Assembly: GCA_029973975.1 (NCBI GenBank)
Contig: JARKQF010000354.1
Span: forward strand, 1 to 64,000
Source of the DNA: Paludibacter sp.
Lineage (GTDB): Bacteria > Bacteroidota > Bacteroidia > Bacteroidales > Paludibacteraceae
Length of the DNA: 64,000 nt
Reading direction: 5' to 3'
Shown: piece after piece, positions 9,222 through 17,906 of the stretch
Position numbering within the stretch: the first letter of the stretch is position 1
Layout: each line of letters starts with the position of its first letter
Program-made: the position numbers and the translations under genes
Notes under the pieces: model-generated
Seen by the model: only the letters and a program-made list of their open reading frames with translations
What the model was told of the DNA's origin: nothing
Databases searched by the model: none

Positions 9222-12200
9222 TTAAAAATTAACTGTTAAACCTAAACCAAACTCTCTTTTTTTAGGATACCTGTATGTATCTTTTCCGATTTGTAATGGG
9301 TTGTCCGTTGAAAACTCAGGATCAAATCCTTTATAGTTTGTCCACGTCAGTGCGTTATTTATATATGCATATAGGTTTAATCCGCTCAATTTCATTTTAT
9401 TTACGAGTTGTTTCCGAACATCGTACGATACACGGATATTTTGCAACCGTATAAAAGAACCATCCTCCACATAAAAAGAGTTAGCATAGCGGGCATTATT
9501 AAATTCGTCGTTGTATGGCCGGGGATATAGAGCATTATCTCCCTGTTTTAGCCACATGTTACGGATCACATCAGGGGCGGGGGTTGTACCGGTAAACTTA
9601 AACTCATTACGGGTATGTTCAGCCGCATTATAGATTTCTCCTCCTAATGAATAATAGAAAGCAACAAACAAGCTCAGATTTTTGTATGAAACCTGTGTGT
9701 TCAGTCCTCCGGTAACAACAGGCATAGCGTTACCAATAACCATACGATCATTGTCATCAATAACACCATCTTTGTAACTCGCAGGTTCTTCCCAGTTGAT
9801 GTCACCTCCCCGGAATGCCTTGCCGTTAGGCAGTTTTTTCTGGTTCACATTACCCTGGTATTCTTCACCATTTAACAAATACTTATTCTGAAACACCCCA
9901 TCTTCAAAAACAGGAATTAGTTGCTCCCATTGTTCGGTAAAAGCATTGGATTCATTATACTGAAAAACTCCGAGGTTTTTATATCCATAAAAATCACCTA
10001 TTTTTCCGCCTTCCTGCATCCACCAGAGGTCTCCTTCGATATATGATTTCCCTTCCGACAATTTTTCTATTCTGTTTTCGTTGTTTGAGATATTGAAAGA
10101 AAGATTCCATTTTAAGTCTTTAGACCGGATGATGTCTCCTGATATCATCAGTTCAATTCCCCGGTTACTCATTTCGCCCACATTGGTTTTCATATATTCG
10201 AAACCGGATTCTTTGGGTAGCTGATAATTTGCCAGCAATCCGTCGGTATATTTGTAGTAATAGTCGGCTGTCACTGTCAGTCTGCTGTTGAAGAAGTTTA
10301 AGTCCAATCCCATATTAAACTGTTTGGTTTCTTCCCATTTCAGATTATCTTTTCCTATCCGGGAAGCAGATACACCACCTATACCATCATAAATCATACT
10401 TGGTACGTATGAATATATATAGTCATAATTACCAATCGATTCATTTCCTGTGATACCGTAACTTATCCTCAGTTTTCCATCTTCCAGAGCAGGTTTTACC
10501 ATGCTCATGAAATTTTCATCTGAGAAGCGCCATCCAACTGATAATGAAGGAAAGTTACCCCACTTGTTGTTTTCTGCGAAACGTGAAGATCCGTCGCGGC
10601 GGATATTGGCCGTAAACAAATATTTACTTTTGAAGTCATAAGTGGCACGTGCAAACAAGGAAGCAATCGAATGCCCGGTAGCCCAGGAACCCGTTGAACC
10701 TAAGTCGAGATTGGCAGAAAAAGCATTCATCGTATAAATAAAGTCAGTAGAAGAATTTCTTCCGATAAGAGTTTCTCCTTCAAATCCCCAGCGTTGGGCG
10801 CTTATACCTGCCATTGCAGTAAAGTTGTGATTGCCCCATTTTTCTGCATATGAGAAATAATTCTCATTCATCCAGTTCCAGTTGAGGTAATTATAAGATG
10901 CACCTTCATTATTTTTTTGCCATTCGTCTGTTATAATACTCGGAACCATTCGTTTTCTCTTATCCAGATAAAAGTTAGCATTCATATTGGTTCTGAATTT
11001 CAGTTGTTTAGTGATGCTAAGCTCGAAGAACTGGAAAAAGTTAGCTTTATATAAATCCGTAAAGTCGGTGAGATAATTAATCTGGGCAAGCGGGTTTTTT
11101 TGTCCGTTAAACACACCTACTAAAGTCCCGTCAGGGTAATAAGTAGAAAAATAGGGTCTTCTGCTAAGCATCCAGCGAAGTAAATCTCCTTCATTAGTCC
11201 CTTTCTTTTTAGAGTATGTTAATGAAATCCTGCTACCTACATTCAACCAGTTATTTGGATTGTAATCTGTATTCACACGGGTTGTCAGGCGATTAAAACT
11301 TGTATTGGGTATTATTCCGCTCTCATCATAATATCCGGTGTTTATAAAGTACTTTAATTTGCCTTCTCCACCACCAAAACTGACATCAACCTGGTCTTTC
11401 TGTCCTATTCCGGTAACCATGTCGATATAGTCATTGTCAACATTAAAGAACACACTTAATGAATCCCTGATCATCTGGATACTTTCATCTGCATTTCCCA
11501 TCATGTTATTGGAAAGGAAGTATTCTCTGCGCAGAGCGTCGTAGAGTCTTCGTTCCTCCCTGTTTGCTTGTGGAAGTTTATGTGATAATTTGCCCCACGA
11601 ATGATTATATTTTACATTGATGTGTGGTTTTCCCTTTTCTCCGCTCTTTGTAGTGATGATAATTACCCCGTTCGCTGAACGCGAACCATAAATCGCAGCA
11701 GAAGCCGCATCCTTTAGAACCTCCATTGATGCGATATCACTTGGATTTACACCGCCAATATCTTCCATTGGAATACCATCAACGATATACAGAGGTTTTA
11801 CACCTTCCGAGGAAAATGTTGATGTCCCCCTGATTCTGATAGAAGAGCTTTCACCGGGTTGTCCTGATCCTGAAACAATTTGTACTCCGGCAACCTGACC
11901 TTGTAGTGCATCGAAAACATTCGTTGGAATTTTTTGTTCAATTTCGTTACTCGACAAGGATGAAATAGCTCCTGTAACATCGCGTTTTCTCATCGTGCCG
12001 TATCCTACCACTACAACCTCATCCAGTTGTTTCGACGATTCAGTCAATGTAATTTTCAGGGATGTAAGATTTGCTTCGATTTCTTTTGTTACATAGCCTA
12101 AAAAAGAAACAGTAAGAACAGTTCCTTTTTTTGAAACAGTCAGATTGAATTTTCCATCAATATCAGCAATCGTTCCGACTGTTGTCCCTTTTTCGACAAT

Positions 12201-12344
12201 GTTGGCGCCGACCAGGGGTATTCCGGATTCATCTTCCACAACACCTCTCACAACAAAACCTGCTGTGTGCTGCGCAGTTAAAATAATTGGGAATACACAT
12301 AAACTCAGCAATATAAAAAATGCTTTTATTTTAAATATCTTCAT
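9222..12344 (-). CDS. SusC/RagA-family TonB-dependent outer-membrane transporter
   Basis: 1040 residues from the preferred ATG at 12344 (MKIFKIKAFFILLSLCV signal). An upstream in-frame ATG at 12368 would place a polar octapeptide before the signal. Domain order: a carboxypeptidase-regulatory-like domain (VRGVVEDESGIPLVGANIVE), TonB box (DEVVVVGYG), plug (SIRIRGTSTF, PLYIVDGIPMED, VLKDAASAAIYGSR) and a 22-strand-type barrel ending YPKKREFGLGLTVNF. It imports oligosaccharides across the outer membrane using TonB energy. It follows xylE by about 80 bp with no obvious promoter, so it is probably co-transcribed with the xyl genes. Confidence 0.95.
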   Translation of the reverse strand: MKIFKIKAFFILLSLCVFPIILTAQHTAGFVVRGVVEDESGIPLVGANIVEKGTTVGTIADIDGKFNLTVSKKGTVLTVSFLGYVTKEIEANLTSLKITLTESSKQLDEVVVVGYGTMRKRDVTGAISSLSSNEIEQKIPTNVFDALQGQVAGVQIVSGSGQPGESSSIRIRGTSTFSSEGVKPLYIVDGIPMEDIGGVNPSDIASMEVLKDAASAAIYGSRSANGVIIITTKSGEKGKPHINVKYNHSWGKLSHKLPQANREERRLYDALRREYFLSNNMMGNADESIQMIRDSLSVFFNVDNDYIDMVTGIGQKDQVDVSFGGGEGKLKYFINTGYYDESGIIPNTSFNRLTTRVNTDYNPNNWLNVGSRISLTYSKKKGTNEGDLLRWMLSRRPYFSTYYPDGTLVGVFNGQKNPLAQINYLTDFTDLYKANFFQFFELSITKQLKFRTNMNANFYLDKRKRMVPSIITDEWQKNNEGASYNYLNWNWMNENYFSYAEKWGNHNFTAMAGISAQRWGFEGETLIGRNSSTDFIYTMNAFSANLDLGSTGSWATGHSIASLFARATYDFKSKYLFTANIRRDGSSRFAENNKWGNFPSLSVGWRFSDENFMSMVKPALEDGKLRISYGITGNESIGNYDYIYSYVPSMIYDGIGGVSASRIGKDNLKWEETKQFNMGLDLNFFNSRLTVTADYYYKYTDGLLANYQLPKESGFEYMKTNVGEMSNRGIELMISGDIIRSKDLKWNLSFNISNNENRIEKLSEGKSYIEGDLWWMQEGGKIGDFYGYKNLGVFQYNESNAFTEQWEQLIPVFEDGVFQNKYLLNGEEYQGNVNQKKLPNGKAFRGGDINWEEPASYKDGVIDDNDRMVIGNAMPVVTGGLNTQVSYKNLSLFVAFYYSLGGEIYNAAEHTRNEFKFTGTTPAPDVIRNMWLKQGDNALYPRPYNDEFNNARYANSFYVEDGSFIRLQNIRVSYDVRKQLVNKMKLSGLNLYAYINNALTWTNYKGFDPEFSTDNPLQIGKDTYRYPKKREFGLGLTVNF

Positions 12345-12424
12345 AATGTGACTTTTATTATTACTCATGTCCGTACTGTATTTAATTCATTGTCAAAATG
12401 TATCTTGAATTGTTTTTTAGTGAG

Positions 12425-13822
12425 CTATTTCTTCCACATTCCGGAAATCTCTTCCAGCGTTTTCCCTTTTGTTTCAGGCACTATCTTCCATACAAATAAT
12501 GCCGATAGTATCGACATAATGCCATATAATATATAAGTGAACGGGACGCTGAAGGATGCCAGTGCGGGGAAAGTGGATGATACAATAAAATTGCTTATCC
12601 ACTGAGCAGCAACAGCAATTGCAACCGCTTTTCCCCGTATCGTATTGGGAAAAATCTCGGATATCAATACCCAACAAATTGGGCCCCATGACATCATAAA
12701 TGAAGCTGAATAAATTATGATGAATATAAGTGTTCCAATGCCTATCGTGTCGAAATAGGCCAACAATCCAATTGAGAACATACCAACAGCCATGCCGACA
12801 GACCCAATAATCAGGAGCGGTTTACGTCCGAATTTATCTACTGTAAAAATGGCAATCAGTGTAAAAATAATATTTACAAAACCCATGATTACAGTTTGCC
12901 ACATGGCTGCATCATTGCCGAATCCCAGACTTTTGAAAATAGTGGGAGCATAGTATAACACTACATTGATACCTACAGCCTGTTGAAATATAGATAACAG
13001 GATACCTACAATAAGTACTTTCCAGCCATAGGCCAGTAATTTGCTTTTTTTCTCATTCACTGTTTCCCTGATGTCTCTCAGCACTTCTTTTGCTTTGTCG
13101 AATCCGTTTATTTTAGTGAGGATGTGAAACGCTTTTTCTTCATGACCGGAAAGTGCCAGATAACGAGGTGTTTCCGGAACCAAAAACAGCATTATGCCGA
13201 ACAGAGCCGCAATAATTGATTCGGAAGCAAACATGTAGCGCCAGCCAATAGCGTTTATCCATTCGGCATCTCTACCTTTTACAATAAAAAAGTTAACGAA
13301 ATACACTACCAGCATACCAAATATAATAGCAAACTGATTCCAGGAAACTAATTTTCCTCTAATCTCAGCTGGTGCGATTTCTGCGATATACATCGGACAA
13401 ATGGCAGAAGCCAATCCTACACCCACGCCTCCGATGATTCTGTATATGTTAAAAGAAACCAACAGTGTTGAAACGGGAGTGTTTTCCGTGAAAAAAAATG
13501 TTTCCGGAAAAGCAGAACCAAGCGCAGATACTAAAAAAAGTAATGCTGCAAGCATCAATGACCTTTTACGTCCTAAACCAGATGCGAGTATCCCTGATAC
13601 AGCACTCCCGAGAATACAGCCCAATAATGCACTGGAGACTGTAGCTCCATGGTAAAAATTAGCTAAATCACCATAATTCATTTCATTGATATGAAAAAAT
13701 ACTTTTATTGGTTCTACGGCGCCTGAAATGACAGCTGTATCATATCCAAAAAGCAATCCTCCCAAAGTTGCTATCAATGTGATACCGAATATGTAAAATT
13801 TATTTGTGTTTTTTGAGATCAT
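12425..13822 (-). CDS. xylE: D-xylose:H+ symporter, MFS sugar porter family
   Basis: 465 residues with about 12 hydrophobic segments. Sugar-porter signatures include LLFGYDTAVISGAVEP near the N-terminus, GLGRKRSLM, GVGVGLASAICPMYIAE, PETPRYL, DKFGRKPLL and the terminal VPETKGKTLEEI. The adjacent xylA and xylB make xylose the likely substrate. It moves the monosaccharide from periplasm to cytoplasm after SusCD import and GH31 cleavage. It is 30 bp downstream of xylA. Other pentoses or hexoses cannot be excluded from sequence alone. Confidence 0.88.
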   Translation of the reverse strand: MISKNTNKFYIFGITLIATLGGLLFGYDTAVISGAVEPIKVFFHINEMNYGDLANFYHGATVSSALLGCILGSAVSGILASGLGRKRSLMLAALLFLVSALGSAFPETFFFTENTPVSTLLVSFNIYRIIGGVGVGLASAICPMYIAEIAPAEIRGKLVSWNQFAIIFGMLVVYFVNFFIVKGRDAEWINAIGWRYMFASESIIAALFGIMLFLVPETPRYLALSGHEEKAFHILTKINGFDKAKEVLRDIRETVNEKKSKLLAYGWKVLIVGILLSIFQQAVGINVVLYYAPTIFKSLGFGNDAAMWQTVIMGFVNIIFTLIAIFTVDKFGRKPLLIIGSVGMAVGMFSIGLLAYFDTIGIGTLIFIIIYSASFMMSWGPICWVLISEIFPNTIRGKAVAIAVAAQWISNFIVSSTFPALASFSVPFTYILYGIMSILSALFVWKIVPETKGKTLEEISGMWKK

Positions 13823-13852
13823 GATACCGTTGTTTATTATGTTTGGTTTACC

Positions 13853-15172
13853 TTAAATGTACATGTTCACAATTGCCTCGTATAGTTCCTGTTTACCACT
13901 AACCGGGTTAGGTTCTTTCCCTGATTTAATAGCATAATTACGCATATCTTCTAATGAAAGGTATCCTTGCTCGAATTTCTTCCCTTCTCCGCTGTCAAAC
14001 GAAGCATACCGTTCCTTGAGCATAGTCAGATAAGGAGATTTTTCCAGTATTTCTGCTGCGACTTCAAGGGCTCTTGCAAACGCATCCATACCTGCAATAT
14101 GCGCTATAAAGATGTCTTCCGGATCAGTCGAATTCCGGCGGGTTTTTGCGTCGAAGTTTGTTCCGCCTCCTTGCAAACCGCCACCTTTTAAAATCACCAA
14201 CATGGCTTGTGTAAGTTCGTAAACATCAACCGGAAACTGGTCTGTATCCCAACCATTCTGATAATCTCCTCTGTTTGCATCTATGGAGCCCAGCATTCCG
14301 GCATCAACAGCACATTGTAATTCATGTTCAAAAGAATGACCGGCCAGCGTAGCATGATTTACCTCTATATTCAATTTGAAGTCTTTGTCCAACTTATTGG
14401 CGCGTAAAAAACCAATAACAGTTTCTGCATCGTAGTCATATTGATGCTTTGTCGGCTCCATCGGCTTAGGCTCAATTAGAAAAGTACCTTTAAATCCTTT
14501 TGAGCGGGCATAATCACGCGCTTTTGTCAACATCATGGCCAGATGTTCTTTCTCCCGTTTCATGTCAGTATTCAAGAGGCTCATGTATCCTTCGCGTCCT
14601 CCCCAAAAGACATAATTTTCACCTGATAATTCGATAGTGGCATCCAGCGCATTTTTAATCTGAACAGCTGCGTAAGCTACACTGTCAAAATCAGGATTTG
14701 TTGCAGCTCCGTTCATATAACGCTTGTTGCTGAATACATTGGCAGTTCCCCAAAGGAGTTTAATGCCTGTTTTGGCCATTTTTTCCTTTGCATAAATAAC
14801 TATGGCTTTCATATTAGCTTCATATTCCTCAATTGAGTTGCCTGCATCAATAAGGTCTACATCATGAAAACAAAAATATTCTATCCCAACTTTTTGCATA
14901 AATTCAAAACCGGCATCTAATTTCTGTTTTGCACGTTCAAGAGCGTTATCACCACTGTTCCATTCGAAGTTTTTTGTTTCTTCACCGAATGGATCTGATG
15001 ATTCGCTGCAGAGGGTGTGCCAATATGCCATTGAGAATTTAAACCAGTCTTTCATTTTACGACCGTAAATTGTTTTTTCTGCGTCATAATAACGAAATGC
15101 CAATGGGTTTTTACTATCCTTTCCTTCAAAATTAATTTTTTCTATTTCAGGAAAATAAATCTTTGTTTTCAT
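13853..15172 (-). CDS. xylA: Xylose isomerase
   Basis: 439 residues, the usual length of the class II (Bacteroides/Piromyces-like) enzymes. It interconverts D-xylose and D-xylulose in the cytoplasm using two divalent metals. Visible motifs: FCFHDVD with the catalytic His103 and Asp106, WGGREGY, the metal-site segment [15 protein letters not shown], and [16 protein letters not shown]. It lies between xylB (37 bp upstream) and xylE (30 bp downstream) in the same unit. Confidence 0.97.
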   Translation of the reverse strand: MKTKIYFPEIEKINFEGKDSKNPLAFRYYDAEKTIYGRKMKDWFKFSMAYWHTLCSESSDPFGEETKNFEWNSGDNALERAKQKLDAGFEFMQKVGIEYFCFHDVDLIDAGNSIEEYEANMKAIVIYAKEKMAKTGIKLLWGTANVFSNKRYMNGAATNPDFDSVAYAAVQIKNALDATIELSGENYVFWGGREGYMSLLNTDMKREKEHLAMMLTKARDYARSKGFKGTFLIEPKPMEPTKHQYDYDAETVIGFLRANKLDKDFKLNIEVNHATLAGHSFEHELQCAVDAGMLGSIDANRGDYQNGWDTDQFPVDVYELTQAMLVILKGGGLQGGGTNFDAKTRRNSTDPEDIFIAHIAGMDAFARALEVAAEILEKSPYLTMLKERYASFDSGEGKKFEQGYLSLEDMRNYAIKSGKEPNPVSGKQELYEAIVNMYI

Positions 15173-15209
15173 TTAATTTTTTCTATTTATATTGTTGTTA
15201 GATTATGCT

Positions 15210-16691
15210 TTACATGTGTTTCAGCCAATGTCGATATGCTTTCAATGCAGGTTCTGTTTCTTCCGGTACAGGAACTATGTGTGCAACTTTTTTCAGCGAA
15301 GAAAATGCTTCCCGGGAGTCTTTATAAATGCCCAGTCCGATTCCGGCTCCCCGTGCAGCTCCGATCGAACCGTCTGTATTATAAAGTTCAATAGTTGCAC
15401 CTGTGATGTTTGCCAGGGTCTGACGAAAAACGGGACTCAAAAATAAATTTGCATTTCCAGCTCGGATGGTATGGGTCTCAATTCCAGACTCATTCATCAT
15501 ATCCATGCCGTATTTGAATGCAAACGCGATTCCTTCCTGTGCTGCACGAATCAGGTGTCCTCTGGTTGTCCGGTTGAAATCAACTCCATGAATGGAACAG
15601 CCGGATTCTTTATTCTTCAGCATCCTTTCGGCTCCATTACCAAATGGTAAGATACAAACACCTTCACTTCCGATGGGAATTGTCATTGCCAGTTCATTCA
15701 TTTGTTCGTAACTCATCTCAGCAGGAGCAACAATGTTTCGCATCCACTTATTTAGTATTGCAGTTCCATTGATACACAACAGTACGCCCACCCGTGTTTC
15801 ATCTTTTGTGTGATTTACATGTGCAAATGAATTAACCCGCTGTTCAGGGTCATATTTCAAATCAGAACTTATGCCGTATACCACTCCGGATGTACCTGCT
15901 GTAGCTGCGACTTCTCCGGGATTCAATACGTTCAGAGACAGTGCATTATTCGGTTGATCTCCGGCCCTGTATGTTACAGGAACTCCTTCGGGTAGTCCTA
16001 ACTCTGCGGCAATCTCCGGTTTCAGTCTTCCTTGCTCTCCGAAAACAGGAACAAGTCCCGGAACTATATCTTGATTGATTCCCCAGTAATCAAAGAGAAA
16101 TGTTGCTTGCATGTTTCGCTTAAAGTCCCAGGTAATTCCTTCCGATAAACCGGTTGTTGTGGTAGCAACCTTTCCGGTCATGCGCATGGCTATATAATCT
16201 CCTGGTAACATGTAATAACGTGTTTTACTGAAAACATCCGGTTCATGTTCTTTTACCCACGCTAATTTGGACAATGTGAAATTAGCAGGTGAATTTAACA
16301 GATGCTCCAGACAAGTTGATTTACCCAAATCCTGAAAAGCTTTATCCCCAAGAGAAACTGCTCTGCTATCGCACCAGATAATTGCATCACGGATTGCTTT
16401 TTGATTGCTGTCCACTAACACCAAACCATGCATCTGATATGAAATTCCAATTGCTTTTATATGAATAGGATTGATCTCTGTTTCAGACAAGATAGCTTTC
16501 GTTGCTTTTTTCAGATTTTCCCACCACATTTCAGGATCTTGTTCTGCCCATCCGGTTTTTCCCGATTTTATAACCATTTCTTGCCGGGGATAATAAGCTG
16601 ATGTAATGCATTCTCCGGTTAGAGCATTAAATAAACATGCTTTTATTGAGGAACTGCCCAGATCGTAGCCAATTAAATAGGATCCATTCAT
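15210..16691 (-). CDS. xylB: Xylulokinase (FGGY family)
   Basis: 493 residues. The FGGY-kinase nucleotide-binding start GYDLGSSSIKACLF, the substrate region (ISYQMHGLVLVD, WCDSRA), probable catalytic base Asp245 (YRAGDQPNNAL) and the ATP-site TAGTSG are present. It phosphorylates D-xylulose to xylulose-5-phosphate for the pentose phosphate pathway. Its position between the Nudix regulator (56 bp upstream) and xylA supports xylulose over other sugars. Confidence 0.95.
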   Translation of the reverse strand: MNGSYLIGYDLGSSSIKACLFNALTGECITSAYYPRQEMVIKSGKTGWAEQDPEMWWENLKKATKAILSETEINPIHIKAIGISYQMHGLVLVDSNQKAIRDAIIWCDSRAVSLGDKAFQDLGKSTCLEHLLNSPANFTLSKLAWVKEHEPDVFSKTRYYMLPGDYIAMRMTGKVATTTTGLSEGITWDFKRNMQATFLFDYWGINQDIVPGLVPVFGEQGRLKPEIAAELGLPEGVPVTYRAGDQPNNALSLNVLNPGEVAATAGTSGVVYGISSDLKYDPEQRVNSFAHVNHTKDETRVGVLLCINGTAILNKWMRNIVAPAEMSYEQMNELAMTIPIGSEGVCILPFGNGAERMLKNKESGCSIHGVDFNRTTRGHLIRAAQEGIAFAFKYGMDMMNESGIETHTIRAGNANLFLSPVFRQTLANITGATIELYNTDGSIGAARGAGIGLGIYKDSREAFSSLKKVAHIVPVPEETEPALKAYRHWLKHM

Positions 16692-16747
16692 GTGTTGAAA
16701 TTTATATAAGATTGTAATGTAAAAGAGAATACCGCCGGAGTTGTGTT

Positions 16748-17461
16748 CTACCAGGTTTTCTTTCTATCGAATTTGTAAAGTCTTGCAGCCCGGTGAGGTA
16801 CATTTTTTTCCAGTTCATCCAAAGCTACGACATAAGGCATCTGAGCAACTTTTTTATTGAAATTCCGGACATCAGAGCGAACTTGGTGAACTGTATCATG
16901 AAGTGTTCTTAATTGTGTAATGGTAAACTTACGGGGTAACAATTCAAAAAACAAGTATGGCTCTCTGTTTAAGTTATGTCGAATATGTTCAAGCCCTTTT
17001 TTTATAATTTCAGCATGATCAAAAGCCAGTCGCATTTTCTTTACATCCTTTAATTCATACCAGTTTGCCTCTGTGTTATCTGATTCAAGCTGTATTTTCC
17101 GGTTAATTTTAATTAATGCAACATATCCGACTGTCACGATTCTCTCAATTTTTAATTTCATTGTGTTTTCTAACCACAGGATGTCACGTGGGTTTTTTGT
17201 ACGTTGAGGATCTCCAAAACTATGAAATTGACTTAAATAGATGTTTTTTAGTCCGGTTAATTCATATAAAATCCTTATTGCCGCATCATCCAGATCTTCA
17301 TCTTTTAAAATAATGCTTCCTGGTAACTTCTTATCATTGTACCATTCATTTTGTTCTTTGATATTTCTTTCTATTAAAAGTAATTTCAACTTTTCTCCAT
17401 CAAAACCAAAAATGACACAGTCGACGGATACGTAAGGATTATAAATTGTGTTAGCATTCAT
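16748..17461 (-). CDS. Nudix-related (NrtR/AraR-type) transcriptional regulator, probable xylose repressor
   Basis: 237 residues: an N-terminal Nudix fold (SVDCVIFGFDGEKLKLLLIE) and a C-terminal winged helix (LLPRKFTITQLRTLHDTV, then RNFNKKV). The Nudix box at residues 48-71 is degenerate: the REUxEExGU positions read RILYELTGL, so the key glutamates are lost and hydrolase activity is unlikely. Loss of catalysis is typical of Nudix sugar regulators such as Bacteroides AraR. As the first gene of the unit with xylB, xylA and xylE, it is the probable xylose-responsive regulator and probably autoregulated (inference). Candidate sites lie immediately upstream. Confidence 0.88.
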   Translation of the reverse strand: MNANTIYNPYVSVDCVIFGFDGEKLKLLLIERNIKEQNEWYNDKKLPGSIILKDEDLDDAAIRILYELTGLKNIYLSQFHSFGDPQRTKNPRDILWLENTMKLKIERIVTVGYVALIKINRKIQLESDNTEANWYELKDVKKMRLAFDHAEIIKKGLEHIRHNLNREPYLFFELLPRKFTITQLRTLHDTVHQVRSDVRNFNKKVAQMPYVVALDELEKNVPHRAARLYKFDRKKTW

Positions 17462-17472
17462 TTTATTAGATT

Positions 17473-17532
17473 TTATATGACAAAAGTAATTTTATAATTT
17501 GAATAATAAAAATATTTTAGATTTATATGTCA
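17473..17532 (-). promoter_or_regulatory. Promoter region of the xyl/SusCD operon with a repeated 10-mer
   Basis: On the minus strand a TACTTTTG element (17488 to 17481) fits the Bacteroidetes -7 consensus TAnnTTTG, 20 bp before the regulator ATG. Two copies of TTATATG[A/T]CA lie at 17473-17482 and 17523-17532. The first overlaps the -7 element, where a repressor could block initiation. No clear -33 box was seen. The operator role is inferred from position only. Confidence 0.45.
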
Positions 17533-17779
17533 TTAAATCAGCATATTAGATATTGTAAAATGTACGGTAAATTGATTAAATCATATCGTATAATATACAA
17601 TAAGTGTTTTTGGTGTCAGAAATGGGAAAAATGATAAATCAAGCAGGTCGGCATGTTAATTAGAACTTTTATAAAGGTTTAAAAGCTACAATAAGCGATT
17701 GGTGAAATGGTGAGAATTTACCCTCGAAATATTAACAATAATTAACATGTATGTGTTGTGATTGACCTCTGAAAAAAGC

Positions 17780-17849
17780 AGAGACAGGGTATGTATATTT
17801 GTAGAGACAGGGCATGCCCTGTCTCTACAAATATACATACCCTGTCTCT
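17780..17849. repeat. 70-bp perfect palindrome built from nested 14-mers (REP/BIME-like)
   Basis: Two 35-nt arms meet without a spacer between 17814 and 17815. Each arm holds two copies of AGAGACAGGGYATG at 23-bp spacing (starts 17780 and 17803), mirrored in the other arm. The element lies 57 bp past the stop of the HEAT/DUF1080 gene. The transcript would fold into a long hairpin and could stop or protect transcripts. It resembles dispersed palindromic repeats. No transposase is nearby. Confidence 0.85.
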
Positions 17850-17906
17850 ACAAATAAAACCCACGATGTTTCTACATTGAAAAACATCGTAATTCAAAAA
17901 GACGGA

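Larger units (their letters stand above)
17462..17906. other. Intergenic region (445 bp) before the xyl operon
   Basis: No credible coding sequence. It holds the candidate xyl promoter (17473-17532), AT-rich sequence with no recognised element (about 17535-17770) and a 70-bp perfect palindrome (17780-17849) close to the end of the HEAT/DUF1080 gene. Confidence 0.8.

Noticed and set aside
16748-17461. Annotation as an active Nudix hydrolase
   Set aside because: The Nudix box lacks the conserved glutamates, a winged helix follows, and the gene neighbours are xylose genes. A regulator fits better.
17780-17849. CRISPR array or insertion-sequence ends
   Set aside because: The repeats are inverted with no unique spacers, and no cas or transposase gene lies nearby.
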